Made by a program: the position numbers and the translations under genes
Origin: Malurus cyaneus samueli
Taxonomy: Eukaryota; Chordata; Aves; Passeriformes; Maluridae
NCBI GenBank assembly: GCA_009741485.1
Contig: CM019230.1
Coordinates: 3,808,619-3,872,618 of the forward strand
Direction of reading: 5' to 3'
Length of the DNA stretch: 64,000 nucleotides
The notes under the pieces: generated by a model
The model's input: only the letters and a program-made list of their open reading frames with translations
The model's database searches: none
Told to the model about the DNA's origin: nothing
Shown here: in pieces, positions 32,561 to 45,821 of the stretch
Position numbering within the stretch: position 1 is the stretch's first letter
How the letters are laid out: every line of letters begins with the position of its first letter

Positions 32561-35500
32561 AGGCTTCTCTTGGAACCACGCCATGATCACTGTGACATTG
32601 AACCTGCCCCTGAAACCTCTGGGCTGTGCCATCACCCCAACACTTCACAAAGGACACACCACGTGTCTGCAAAAGGACAGGATGGATTATTTTGCTATAG
32701 GAAGTAAGGAAACTGATCAGCAGAAGTAGCTCCTCACTGTTTTTTTGTTGTCCTTAGGCTAAAAATGTCTGTATCTTCTGTCAGACTGTTTCCTTGGAAA
32801 GGAGGTAGTTGAATCCACCTGGTCTCAATCTTCAAGGCTTTCATGGCCAATCTGTAATTCATCCTCTTCCAATACTTGACCCCACATGTTCTGAAAACAT
32901 GAATTAACTATACCTTGGAGATACCTCAAGAAGAATATAATAATCTTTAATTTCCTAATAGAGAAACTAAAACTCAAATATCACATCTGGGCCCTGCATG
33001 TTAACCACAAAGCTACTCATCCTTCTACCATATTTGTCTTTAAACTACATCACGTTTATTCTGTCACAAATTAACATAAACCGATGCCCAAGCACCTGTG
33101 GATGCAGGAGCTCTAGCATTGCTCACCATTAATACATGAGATGCACAAAAAGGGAAAATATCCTGGCTCTGTTCCCAGAGCTGCTCCACTGTCACTACAA
33201 ATAACCACAGTTAAAAGAGAGGATGTCTTTGATCATTACATTTTCTGCAACCAGAGAAACATTAGTGGAACTGAAGAGGATTATTTTTAAGGAATATGCA
33301 CATACCTTTGATAGCAAAAACTCCGTGACAGAAGTCCTTAAAATTGATTCTTCCCAAATCATTCGGGTCCAAATACTTTGCCAGTCTTTCCACCTAAAAG
33401 GAAAGATGATAAAATATGTGTTGAGCCTGGTGTATCATCTGTTGCTCTGATACAATCTGTATATTCTGCAGAAGGCTCCAAGTGGAAGAATACCCACACT
33501 GTTCACTTGAACCAGCCAATAATTGGTTCTGCAAGGAAAAATCACATTTTATAGTCAGATTATCTGGTGCTGTGTAAAGTACATGTTCTAACCAAAACTT
33601 CTTCGGCCGGGCCACATCAATACTCTCCTATAGGAATCACAAGAGTTTAATAAGGGGTGAATCTGTGGCTTAACCTCTCAGAGCAGGGTGCTAAGAGAAT
33701 CTCCTTCCCTGGGAGCTCTTGCCATGCATGCAGCTCACAGGAACTTAAAACCTTCGTGATTCTCCACCCCTCTTATCACAAGTTCTCAGGAAAGGAGAAA
33801 GGACAGTCAAAGATGTGCACAGCCCATAGCAGTCCCATTCTCTGAAGAATCCAGATTGTAGGAGAGAAAATGAATTGAATGTGTTTGGGTACTTGGAATG
33901 AAACCATACTTCCTTGACATGGCAGAGAATATAATTTTTGTATAGGAAAATTAACAGTACAACGATGTATTAATGTGATGAGACAGAGAATGGTTGCATT
34001 CAGGACATTGTGCAAACAAGCAATGTACTTATTCCTACACAACAACCAAATTAGCATTTGCCCCATAAATGATCTGGCAGATTTTTCAGGATGGTCTTGG
34101 GATAAAGAAAAGCAGCCTAGACTGGAAAGACTGTTGTGCTGTCTAGGAAAAGAGGAATAGAGGAACAAGTAGCTGAAGAAGAATAAGGGGAGAGGCAGAA
34201 CAGCCCAGGGAGGTGAGTGCACACTGGACATGCAGCTGGCTGCTCTTCCTGTGACAACCACACTGCAGAGCTTGTCTACAACCCCTTGGAGGCCTCTTTG
34301 CCTGTAGCACCTTGCAGGGATCCTCAGCGAGGCAGAGGCAGCCTCTTGGGCTCATAAGAGCTCACAGCCAGCTCCACACAACCCTGCCCTTGGCCTGGGC
34401 CCTCCAGACACCCAGGAGGATGAACAAGCTGAGTGCAGGGACAGCAGGCGTGGAGGATGCTGCAGGATGGTGGTGCAGCACAATGTGTGTGAGCTCAGAT
34501 ATGTCAGCCTGAGCAGCAACAAAAGCCCAGCTGGAAAGACGCAGCAAATGAATCCAGATGACCCAGTTTCTCAATTTTCTGGTGGGTTTTTTTCCCAGAT
34601 GCTAGCAAAACCCCAGCAGTTTCCCAAAGCCCTGCAGATAATGCACTAATGTGTGCGCATGACACTTCTTCCTTCAGATTCTCTCCGTGACTATAAATTC
34701 CCTCTGTACCAATAAATACCAAGGCAAGCCAAAGGGCTCATTTAAAACATGCAAATCTGGATGAGAAAATAACAAAGTTTTTACTCATATGCAAAATTCT
34801 ATGTTGAATGAGAAAGGCACAATTTGATCCTCACATTGAATCCTTTCCCCTCTCCTTTTTTAAGGAAAATTAAAAATCAGCTTTTGTAGGCAGGGCAAAT
34901 AAGGAGCTATACGATGGGTTGAGAGCCCATGACAGGTTAGACATCTTAAAATTTTGATATTGCAGAAGGCTTCCACAGCTCCAGTCCTGCCAGCTAGGCA
35001 GCAGAGCCCAGATGTCAAATGTGCTGTGACTCATGATCAAATTCCTACCCTGGCATCACAAGGAATTACTGTAGCCCCACTAATTTAGAGCAGCAGAAAA
35101 CATATCTGATTTTCAAAAAAAAAAAAAAAAGCCACTTCACCAGCAACCAGTGTGTGGTTAATACACACCAGACTAGCTGGAAATCCTGACTGAAACAAAT
35201 TAAATAGACACGCTTGATACGGAAAAGCCAGGTCAGTGTTTTCCCTGTCACCTTCACAAACGACAATTGTGTTGTAGGTTTTAATGTACAGATTCCTGCA
35301 GCCAGCTGGGAAGCCTCTGCACTGTTTAATTTTGTGCTATAACACAGTAGTGTCCCACTATTGGGTGTTCCCAGTGAATCTGGCACATAAAGTTTATTTT
35401 TCTAAGCTGATCCAATGGTTTTAGTCTACCAGTTGCTCAGACATATAAAATTACACTTTGAAAATCAAATTAAATGAGATGTTATGTGCCTGGGAGTGTG

Positions 35501-38500
35501 TATTATGGAGGAACAGAGGATATGTTCACGTTTAGGTCTAAACAATGTCTAAACAGCAAATGAAATTATCACCTGAGCAAAGTGCTTCAGTGTCCAGTTT
35601 CCCCTAAATCTAATTTGCAGGTTTTCAATTAAATTCTACAATGCAAATAACTGACATCAGTGCAGGAGATGATGAAGAATTTACAGAATAGCCTGATGGA
35701 ATTAATGCCAGTTGTGCTCACGTCTTCAGCCAGGGATAATCAACAGCACAGGTCAGGGGCTAAAAGGATTTTGATCAACTGGGCCTACATTTGGGTGGAT
35801 ACTTAGACAAGTTTGTGCATTAATATACATACAGATATGGTACATGAATCCCTGCATATTTGCACACTGTTTTCAAGAGCCTGCAGTGCATTGGTCATGC
35901 ATTTTTACCAGTAGCTTTCTGGAATAAGGCAAGAGGCTCTTCCATGTGCTTCAGTGTTCAACTGCAGAATCCACCCCAATGAGTAGGGACAGTGTTCTGG
36001 GCTGGGGACAGACACTCTTCTCTGCACAGAGCAGCCCCCATCACATGGGACTGACAGCCCAAAACTAGTTCTTCACTACAGGAAGCAAACAAAGACAGAA
36101 AAAAATGAGCTGCAGGCTCAATAATCCAGCTGGTTCTTTTGGCACCTGCAAGGGTGTCTCTAATGAACCCTTCAGTAGGCGTCCAATAGTAAGAGAGAAG
36201 CCATAAATCTCTGTGAGAAGAAATAAATCATTTTTCTTTGGGAAACAATTGGATAAAACCAAACCTCTGTTGCTATTGTTGAACTTGCCTGGATGAATGG
36301 GTGATTACCCTTTCAATGCAAACATGTTTCTCCATTGTAATAACTGCTCACTTCAGCCAAACATTTGCCTCCCCTCCCTTGGGTTCCCAGCCATCCTGAC
36401 TGCCCTGCAAAGGGGTGTTTGCCCTGTGCTGCTTTCTGATACATAAGAGGAGGCTGGGAACAATTTAAAGATAAGAATTGAAAGGATATTTGTAGCAGAG
36501 AGAGTGGAGAAACATGAGAGAAGAGGACAAATCACTGACAGATTTCTGAGGAAATTTATTGAAACTGTTCTTTTCTTGCAAGTGAGTTCAATATAGGGGC
36601 ACCTGCACTGAATCACTGAGGAATCCTCTCCAGACCCCTGGCCAGCTCTTGTACTGAAGCTGCCAAAATAGCATCAGTATTTTTTCCAGCAAAGATTTTC
36701 TGACTGGAATTGAATCCTGCTTTCAATTCCAGGCATGAAGAAACTCAGACCTCTATTGACCTCACTTGATTTTCTTCAAAAAAGATGAGATTTTGTTAAC
36801 ACAAAGAATATTCGTAAGATTTAGAAGTAATTGAGTTCAGAGAGACCCCAAACTGGCTCTAGCCACTGAAATCTTACAGCAGGATCCAAATCACAGCCAG
36901 AAGTTGCCATTTGAAATAAACAACTCATCTCAGCAGTTTGCCTTCATATTGCAGGAGTCTGTAAGCACGTCTCACCCTGAAGTGTGAGCAGAGAACACCT
37001 GGGAGCTCTGACAAAGGCAAGACAAGCACTTGCAGGAAAAGGTCAGGCTGTGCTGCGGCAGCGACATTTGGGCAGCATTTCCTGAGGCAGGAGCATTTGT
37101 GAGAAACCTCAAAAAATTGCAAAAGGAGATTAAACATGTAAATGCTGCAGGGTGGAATTAGAGAGCTTCCCACATGATTTATACGAGGAACAGCAGAACT
37201 GCACTTGCCCTGGTTTTAACAGACTGGCCTTTCCCACATTTGGAAGGGGTGTAAGTTTACACCTCAAATGCTGCTCCAGCTGCAGGGCTGGGCAATGAGG
37301 CCTCCGTGTGTGCTGAGACCCACCCCTGCCTTTTCAACCAGTCCCTGGGTTCAGGTGTTCTTGGCATCGATGTGGGCCTGGAGGTTGAAGCTCTTCAGCC
37401 AGAAGGGCTCTCTTCTGATGAGCTGGGATTTATAGACAGAGGGGAAAGGGATAAGATTTCTCTGTGATACTGTGGCATTTCAGAGAAGCAGCATGAGATG
37501 AGGGAAATTATTTAACACACAGCTGTGGTACCCACTGTCATATGAGATGCTGGAAACACAGGCTGCAGAGAACTGACATACAATTAAAACATCCTATGCA
37601 ACCAAACAGAGCTTTTTTTCTGTTTAATTTGGCAAAAGGGAGATCAGGTAGTGATTTGTTACTAGATATAAAGAATTCTGCAAGCAGGTTCTAAAAGACT
37701 CTAGTCTAGCAGAGGAAAGACATAAAGAACCATTATGTGCAAAATAAGACTGAACAAACTCCAATTAAAAGCAAAGCATAATTGTTTTATCAGCATGATT
37801 GTTTACCCACCAGAACTGTAAAACATGAGGTGTCTGGAACTATAAAAAGCAAATGGAGTCCCTCATCTGAGGCCTTTTGAGAAGGTGAGACACACCTGGA
37901 AGATTTGCCTAGCCTAGAGGAAGTGGGTTAAGATCTGAGCTGTCACCATTTCAGGATGTCACAGGAGATGACCCAATGCTCTCCCTGAACCTGACCCTAG
38001 AGCACACACAGGACCGTGTTCCCAGTCACACACATAAAGAGTGGCAGGTCAGCATTTCAGAGCCATGAGCCCAACAAACTGCCTGTCCATTCAGTCCTGG
38101 CAGACTGTGCATTGTAAATAATTCATACCACTGCAAACAGCGTCATGAATTTCCATCAGCTGCTGTCTGATCCCAAAGCATGCAGGGACATACATCATTG
38201 CTGGAAACAATGGCTTTGCATTTACTCTGAATTTTGATTCCAAGCATCAGTCATTGCCCCTTTATCTGCAGGCTTCAAGCCTGAAAGTTGGCTTCTCTGT
38301 GAGCTCTCTGTAAACAGAAAGGGTTGCTTCAGTTTCTCCTTTAACTATGCACACTCAATTTACCAGCTAGAAGGCAGATTTTAAATGACATAAGCAAATT
38401 TGTTGAGTAATGTTGGCCTCAACTTTGAGCAAATTCCTAAATCTGTCAAATCCTAATTTACTAATGACTGCAATGCAAAAATTCTAATCAAACTCAAGGT

Positions 38501-41500
38501 CCATTCACTTGTTCTTCCTGGCTTTACCACCAACACATCTTCTTCCAAATATGAAGGTCCATGGGGACTTGTCCAAGGGGAGAAAAATCCACCAGTTACC
38601 CATATGGAGAAAACATCACCATGTGGAGTGTGTGAAATGTGTCAGTGAATCATAAAGAAAGAAAGAGGTGGCTCCAGAGGCATTGCAGGTGGCTGAGCGC
38701 ATTCAGAGGAAAAAGAGAAGCTTCTAGTGTTGCTGTGTTATTAATGCTCTGCACAAACATCACCTGGGCTCAGGTGGGCGACAGATGGTGAGCGCAGTGG
38801 AGCTGCTGAAGCGGGAATGGCAGAGCACTGCGGAGCTGCAGCACACACAGCAGAGCAGCTGCTGCCCTTCCCAAAGGCAGGGACACAGAGTCTGCTGAGC
38901 TGCTCCTGACCAGGCTGGGGAGCACTGGACAGAGGGACCAGAGAAGAGGCTGCTGCCTCAGCTCTTAGGAGGGATGAGGGCAGGAGCTGTAGGATTCACA
39001 TCACAGCCCCTGGGGTAGGAGGGTTTATCTAGACTGGGAGATGCAGGCTGCTCGGGAAAGATGTGGTATGCAGTGCTCATGGGGCTGTGGCACGGGGGCA
39101 GAGCTGCATATTTTCCAGCAGCATGCTTTTACCAGCAAATGATTTTATGTGCCTTGGCATCTCCTTTTTTAAAATGGTGATGGCAACACTGACACCACAC
39201 TCAGAGGGCACCACAAAGGCAGTGATACCACATACAGCAATGAAACCTGCATGGAGCTGGTCCATGCTGTGGATTGTGCAGTTTCTTACTCTGTCTCACT
39301 TGCTCACTATAGTCTGATTTCTGATTTCTCAACACGATGGGCTGGTGCTGGTAATTTCTGAATAAATCTGCTCGACTGGACATGGAACACCAGGCACACT
39401 GATGATCTGACACAACACACAGGTATTTCTAGACTGTGCACTGTTGCAGTGAAATCTGCCCCACTGGGAAGACCCTTATCATCTTGTTTTCAGCATTTTG
39501 TTATGTTAGCAGCATTTCTTTATCTTTTGATGGTAAAAGACTAAGCCACACAGTACTGCTGAGAGAATACATTAGGGATGGATTTGTTCAAAACACTTGA
39601 ATATGCAAATGAGCTATTAAGAGAACATAATACTCCATGAACTTCAATGAATGTTTGTGTATAACAGAAATCCAGGCAGTGCTAGGAAAACTGATGCTAT
39701 GATTTCTGTTCCACATTAAGAAATCACTTGTAATCTTTAATGCACATGATGACACAAACCAAATTTGGGATAATAACAATCATAAGACCAACCTCTCTCT
39801 ACAGCCTCCCCCACAATCTATGATTCTCTACGTGAGAACCTTTCATTTAGTTACTTAAACAGAGCTGATTTAAACAGGATTCCACTTCCCTTCTTCCTTC
39901 TGATGCTGTGTTGCAAAACAAGACATTTGGCTGGGCCCACCAATCTTACAACAGTCTATGGGGAATCCCACACAGTCTGGAATACCATGGGAACATAGAG
40001 CAAGGCTAAAAATATGCCGAGCCATCTGTTCACTCTACAGTGATTTTTTTGTGTTGTTCTGGAAACAAAGAGTTAATGTGTTGAACTGTTTTCTTAAAAC
40101 CACTGATTCACTCACTTGCTAAAATAAGCAGGCCTGCATTAACACCTTCTCCTCCACAGCTACCAGAACCAAAGCCAAGGCTGCCTGAGAAAACAAGACT
40201 GTTAGCAAAAGCTGTGACAAGCTGAAATGAGGCACAGCCCATTATCGTCCCCATTAGCATAAGTCAAATATAGATGAAAATAGTCAGATCACAAGAGACA
40301 CATGAGGCAATTGGTCATGTGGGTGCAGCATATTTTCCTTCAAACAAGGAGCAGGAAAATGTTTGCATAACATCAGGCTTGTCCAAAGTGCTGCAGTATG
40401 GATTTCAGTGAAAATATTCTTCCTCTCTGCAGCCTGTGGTGTGTGTGATCGTTCTCATCAGTACATAAAGAGAACTTACACAGAATAATGCTTCTCATGG
40501 CTTTCAGTTGTGAGACATAAGCCAGCCGAACAGGATCTAGTCTGGGAATAATAATAATTTCTTGTAGTAAAACTGGGGAGAAAAATGGGGTCCACAGTGC
40601 CAGAAAACACTTTCTTGGTGCCTTCCTTGTTGGCACATCTGCATTTTAACTGAGGTGTCATCGTCTTCAAAGAACAAACGGAATACCAAAGGCCAGCAAA
40701 AAGGAGATGGGGAGGGGGGGAGAGCAGAGCGAGGCAGGTAGAGAGGTCATAGCGGGCAGCTCAGACATTAGGGGTCTCCAGGGATACACCAGTGCAAACA
40801 CACCACTCAGAGCCACGAAGAAGCTTCAGAAAATTCACCAAACCAGAGCCTAAAGCCAGTGCTGGAATCCAGGCAGTGGCTCCAGACTGCACGGCTGACA
40901 CAAAATCAGAACACGCCACTTTTCTGCCAGTCGTATGATGGCACTTCATTTGTTCCTCTCTGATTCACAGGTCAAAACCACAGCTAAGTGCAACAGCAGA
41001 CTCGCAAGATATTGTGTCACCCAGTTTTGTCAGCAAATCCTCTCAGGCTGGGTTTCTAGCCTCAAAGTTACAGAGCAAGTGTTACACTTCAGACAGCCAC
41101 TTCTCCCGACTATGTGCTTTATTGTTATATTCTCCCCTTAATGCATAAAGCTAACCCAGGAATATGCAACCAGCACACAGCGCTGTGCTTCACACACATC
41201 TACTTTCAGAAAAAATTTAGATTTTGGTCTGAGAGCCAGCCAGAGGCCTGCCCCAGGACAACATAATTTGGGCATCCGCAGCTCTTTCAGCCTGGTCTCC
41301 TGAAATGAGTTTTGAACCCAGCTGTTATAAGGCAATGTGGTTGGCTTTCGGCATGCTCTCAGATGTAGAGCGTGAAATGTAGGTCTTGAGATCTGATCTC
41401 AAATGAAAAAGCCTGGGCAGCAGTCCCGAAATTAAACTGAATGAAAGAAATTTCATGGCAAATTAATGCTTTGACACAAATCCTGGGAGGAATGAGTATG

Positions 41501-42359
41501 GGATGAATCCAACTCAGGGAGACACACATTAGTTAAGATGACAAACATCAGGCAGAAAGGTATGATTAAAGGAACAATATTCCACTTAGCTGAAGGGAAA
41601 GATCTTAACCTTTAGAAAAGTGTGGCTGGGAGATAACGTCCTTCCCCAGAGACCGGAGAAGGAAATGAGCAGTAAGTACCACTCATTATGGTGGGATAAT
41701 TACCAAGTCTGGAATGAGGGTGACAGGTTTGAAGAGCAGCTGACTCCTCTGACGTCAAGGCAAAGCAAGCAGGGATAAGCAGGCTGTGCCAGCAGCAGAT
41801 GAGCACTGAGCTGAGTTCTGAGAGGGGGTAGCAAGGAACCCCCCAACCAACAGCAAAGCTGCCAGGGGCTGAGGCAAGGAGGGAGCCCTTGCTGTATCGG
41901 CTGATGCAAGCAGCCAGATTCCCGACCAGAGCACTCACAGTGTCAATCTTTTCTAATTCCCCCCTGTGCCTTGCTGCAGCTGCCAGCTCCAGGCAATGCA
42001 ATAGCCTAGAAGCCCCCTCAGACCTCACGTTCCCATGTCATGAGCAATTCCCCCATAGAGAAATGTGTCATTCAAACTGCAACGCAGAAACTCTGAATAA
42101 AATCACACGTAGAAATCCACATTGCTCTTTGATCTCCACCGGGGAAAGACATTAGAAGGAATGATAATCAGCCAGCATTTTCGTGTAGAAAGGGACAGAA
42201 ATACAAAGCCTGCATGTATAGAAAATGAATGCTTTTTCCAGCCTTAGAAGCTGTACAAGGGTGCCTCATGTTACAGGGCTGCCTGCACTGTGCATCCTTA
42301 TTAGCCACCACAGCCTGGTCGACATTAGTACTTCTAAATGGTTACAAGGCTGAATGGAA
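32561..42359. other. intronic or intergenic DNA, no gene seen
   Basis: Almost 10 kb with no recognised gene. It contains an A16 run (35115-35130) and a G-rich stretch at about 40703-40720. The minus-strand frame at 33776-34261 (161 codons) is preceded by pyrimidine tracts but encodes nothing recognisable. The region 38760-38870 is GC-richer, retains several CpGs and holds a short plus-strand frame that I cannot identify. The minus-strand frame at 41612-42028 (138 codons) lies in locally GC-richer DNA and is most likely chance. Confidence 0.6.
35115..35130. repeat. A16 homopolymer run
   Basis: Sixteen consecutive A. No AATAAA signal or coding remnant sits immediately upstream, so it is probably a simple slippage tract rather than a retrocopy tail. 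Confidence 0.9.
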
Positions 42360-42600
42360 AAAAGATCCAAAATGCAATACAAAAAAACTGAATGGAAATA
42401 AAGGCGCACAGCTATGCCAGCATTGTACTTTCGTGTTTAGAACTGTGCCAAATTAATCTGCTATCAATTGGTATTGTAAGAATCGCAGTGAGGGACTGGG
42501 CCCAGCATTCTCAGCTCACTGTACACGCTATTGGAAAGATAATATCTGACACAAAGGTAATTTTCTCAACTGATACGTGATTTCACTTTCTCTCCCTATC
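42360..42600. promoter_or_regulatory. block resembling a conserved non-coding element
   Basis: About 240 bp combine low repetitiveness with preserved CpGs (aaggcgcac, tttcgtg, aatcgcag, acacgct, atacgtg) and homeodomain-like AATTAATC and CAATTGG motifs. No single frame is convincingly coding. CpG retention together with AT-rich motifs suggests constraint, but no alignment is available here to prove it. Confidence 0.25.
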
Positions 42601-45592
42601 CAGAAACAGATGGACTGCAAAGTGTGCTGGGCCTGGGGACTAAGTAGGAAAAGGCAGATTTTGAAAAAGAGATTTGGGTAATGATGTGCTGACTTCCATC
42701 AGCTGGAAAATCACATCTCTCAGGCTCAGGTAAGCAGGTCACTGTTGCCAGTCCAGCTGTCACTCAGGATAATAGTCACTGAAGAGGCATTTCTGTCCAC
42801 CTGTGTGTGGGACTGGACTGTTCATGCCTGTGTGGGCACACGAAAGTCCACAGGGCTGTTCCCATTCTGTGAAATTGTTTCCTTCTCAAGCCGTTTAAGA
42901 AGTTACTGTTTGGATCTTGCTCATTTCTACAGCTGCCTTTTCCAACTGCCATTTAGTAGGGATGTAGCTTGCCTTTTCTGTCAACATGTATACATTTATC
43001 ATCTCTCAGTGGTATACACTGATTTATTTTTGATATCTGTTGATGCTCTGCGTATCAGTATGTGAATTCATTTTTCGCCACATTAAAATCAAACCAAACA
43101 GCCTGACCAAAAAAATTGTCATTTTGATTTTTGCAGCTAATGTAAGTTCCCTGTAGTTATTATGACAACATGTCACCACAGGGTCACAGACAGTGAACAT
43201 GAATTGCTTGGAAAGCAAAACCAACCAAGCCTTTCACTGTAAAAACAAACTGGCACTGTTTAAGGGAATCAGGAGAACGTCTCCTAGATTTACCTAGAAA
43301 TGAGGTAAGAAATAGTCAGTCAAACTCAGATTATTATCTCTGGTGTAGAACACCCTCTATAAATGTCAATCAGAATATGTGCAGTTCTGCTTTGGAGTAT
43401 GTAGTATACAAGAGTTGAGTGGACTGGTTTATCCTTTTCATTGTACCTCACCCCAGTTCCAGGTATAACACATACAGAAAAACATTATTTCTAAACTAGT
43501 TGAGTCCCTTTAAAAATCAGAGTAGGAACTTTGACCCCATCTTGTCCTTTCAGTCCACAGGCTCTTCTTTGCTCCAGTCACCAGTTTAAACACCCTTGAC
43601 AATTTGTTGATCCCCTCAGGGCTGCAACTCAGTCAATGTATAGAGGGAAATGCTGAAGGAAAAATGAGCTGGTGCCCAAAGGCAGTGCTGGTGCCTTAGC
43701 AGCAGAGAGATGTTCCCACCCCACTGCAAACCTCGCCCTCAGAGAACTGGCTGAAAAGCCAGCAGCTTCCATATCTCTTAATCGTCCTGATTTGGACAAG
43801 ATCCATGCACTTCCTGTAAGATTAGGAATAACAACCTCGTGGGCAAGGTGTACAGCTATTACAGAGATGGGCAGCCCTCCAACACCGCCTCTGGGATGGA
43901 CCGAGACAAACACAATGTCCTCGTGTGGCATCGTGTCCCCCCTTGGCTGGACAGCTCTCTGCAGATCTCTGTGTGACTGCAGTGGGCTGGAGCTGCACAG
44001 AAGGTGAAAATGGTCCTGGAGATATTTCACAGTCTGGATGAATGTGACCTAGGACAGAGCAATTGCCATTCAGGTACACACACCTAAGCTGAGTCACAAA
44101 GAAAGGTTACACCTGATGACAGCTCGTCCTTGCTGCTCCTTCCAGGTGTGAGCTCACGTTTCTCACAAATAAAGGTTGAAGCATTTTTATTAAACGACCA
44201 AGTGCTGCCCAGGCAGAGAAGCAATGAGGAGGATATAGAGGTAGTGGGGCAGCCACAGAACCATCACATACATCATCAAGAGCTCACAGGACAGGGTTAA
44301 CAAGGGAAGGGAAGTAGACAGGAGGGGGAAAAACTCTCCTACCACCATTCTAAACCTGTCTAAACTTGACATTGAACAAAGCCAGAAGCAATGGACCTGA
44401 TGCAAGAACTGCTTGTACTGTATTAGACAACAAAAGTCATGCTAGAAGAACTTAATGGCCATAAAACCTATAAATCAAAACTCCAGGGTGGTTTTTAACT
44501 CTGAAAAGTACTTTTGCAATAAATTTCTAAACATTGGCAAACAACACTTAGCCCTTTATTTGAGAGATGCTGGAAGGCATCATTATGATGTGGGACTTAA
44601 ATCAAACTAATCTCAGACCAGGACTTTGACCTTCTCCAGACAGATGCTGCACTTTCCAGCAGCCACCATCACTCAGATGTGGTTGAGCAGTCAGGACTTC
44701 CTATACCACAGGACATCCTCCACCTCCATTGGTTCAGAACAAATCTCCTTACAGCCAGGTCTGCCAAAGCCTCATTAGGCAGGACCAGTGCAAATGTGAA
44801 GTGTTGAGGATTACAAATAGAAAATGTTTTGAACCTTCATACCTGCTGGTCGCAGCAGCTGTGGGGTTTTGTCCAGTGCACTCTTGGATTTGCATTGTAT
44901 CATCCTCAAGTTCAGAAGTGCTGGTACAGACCCCTGTCCCATATCTGCATACAAAGGGTAACTTTTGACATGTCTCATGTGTGGAATTCATCACAGGAAT
45001 TCCTTACTTCCATTGCTTTGCAGACTTACATGGGGTAAAGAGCCACAGAACAGAATGCATCTTATTCAGAGTTTACAAAATTTTTTTTCTCTTCATTGTA
45101 ATAGGAAAACTCCTAGAAGGGACCACCATGAAAGCCTTGCAAATGCCTCTCAAAACACTTCAACCAAACCAGAACCTGCCCAATCCAACTCTGTGCAGAT
45201 ATCCTTGGTCTCTTATTGAATCCTCCCTGCATACACCTCCAGGGAGGCTCCGTGTCTCTTTGAACAGCATCAGCACAGCTCTTTCATGTAGTTTGCATCA
45301 AGCAGTGAGATCAGGGAAAGCACCAAGGCTCCACAAAAAGGAATATTTTGTCAGTGAAAAAAGGCACCATGTATCTGGCCAACTGTCAGGGCCATGAGCT
45401 GGCAAAAAAGGCAATTTCCCTGCTCCAGGGTGCTTTGGATCTTGATGATAGACTCTTGTGGCTAAATTGCTTCTGGCTGCCACCATGTGTCTCTCTGTTC
45501 CCTGTTTATTTACGCTGCTGCACTGGTGAGAATTATGGAAAGGTCCAATAACTGAATTACTGCTGCACTTGCAGATAACAATGTCAAGGCCT
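42601..45592. other. intronic or intergenic DNA, nothing recognised
   Basis: No gene was recognised. At about 43115-43150 on the plus strand a very good acceptor (attttgatttttgcag) is followed after only five bases by gtaagttc, a near-recursive arrangement that could be chance. The plus-strand frame at 43672-44007 (111 codons) sits in a locally GC-richer patch and matches nothing known. Confidence 0.6.
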
Positions 45593-45610
45593 TATAAAGG
45601 CTGCGCATGC
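45593..45610 (+). promoter_or_regulatory. TATA-like box with adjacent NRF1-like motif
   Basis: TATAAAGG at 45593-45600 is followed at 45602-45610 by TGCGCATGC, which fits most of the NRF1 palindrome. A TATA box here would place a start site near 45620-45630, about 65 bp before the strong-Kozak ATG at 45690. The spacing is promoter-like, but there is no CpG island and no expression evidence. Confidence 0.18.
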
Positions 45611-45689
45611 TTTGTCTGGGATGGAAATGAAGAAATAATAATAAACAAAAGAAGAATCTAAGAGCATATTTTCCATTGAATTGTGCACC

Positions 45690-45821
45690 ATGGAACAGCA
45701 GCAGCAGCAGCCGGAGGTCAGTCTGCCAAGGAAACAGAAGGCAACACTCATACAAAGGGAAGAAATATTAGGAGGTGATGTTTGTGTCCTTGTTACTATC
45801 AATTTTATGGAATGTGGGTGA
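45690..45821 (+). CDS. hypothetical 43-residue small ORF, poly-Gln start
   Basis: An ATG in optimal context (gcaccATGG) opens a 43-codon frame ending in TGA. It begins with M-E, five glutamines from a perfect (CAG)5 tract (45696-45710), then PEVSLPRKQKATLIQREEIL. The first 28 codons read like a hydrophilic, lysine- and glutamate-rich N-terminus; the rest is hydrophobic and less gene-like. A possible donor (GGAG|gtgatg, about 45774) would allow it to be a first coding exon. A TATA-like box and NRF1-like motif lie about 80-100 bp upstream. I do not recognise the protein. The alternative is a chance ORF around a CAG microsatellite. Confidence 0.17.
   Translation: MEQQQQQPEVSLPRKQKATLIQREEILGGDVCVLVTINFMECG
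45696..45710. repeat. (CAG)5 trinucleotide repeat
   Basis: Five perfect CAG units lie just after an ATG in strong context and would encode five glutamines in that frame. The length is short and within the normal range for such tracts. Confidence 0.95.

Noticed and set aside
33776..34261. 161-codon minus-strand open frame
   Set aside because: Although preceded by good pyrimidine tracts on the minus strand, the translation is a low-information hydrophobic sequence with no recognisable domain. A few frames of this size are expected by chance in 64 kb read in six frames.
38730..38870. GC-richer plus-strand frame with a peptide containing VSAVELLKREWQ
   Set aside because: The stretch is short and low-complexity (CTG/CAG-rich), ends in a stop, and lacks a clear acceptor. 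The coding look is attributable to composition.
39811..39835. Possible CR1-type 3' tail (aatctatgattctct)
   Set aside because: Only one and a half degenerate copies of the expected 8-bp tail repeat are present, and the preceding sequence does not resemble a CR1 3' end.
43115..43150. Acceptor followed five bases later by a gtaagttc donor on the plus strand
   Set aside because: A five-base exon is not credible, and the two signals are not directly fused, so it does not meet the recursive-splice pattern.
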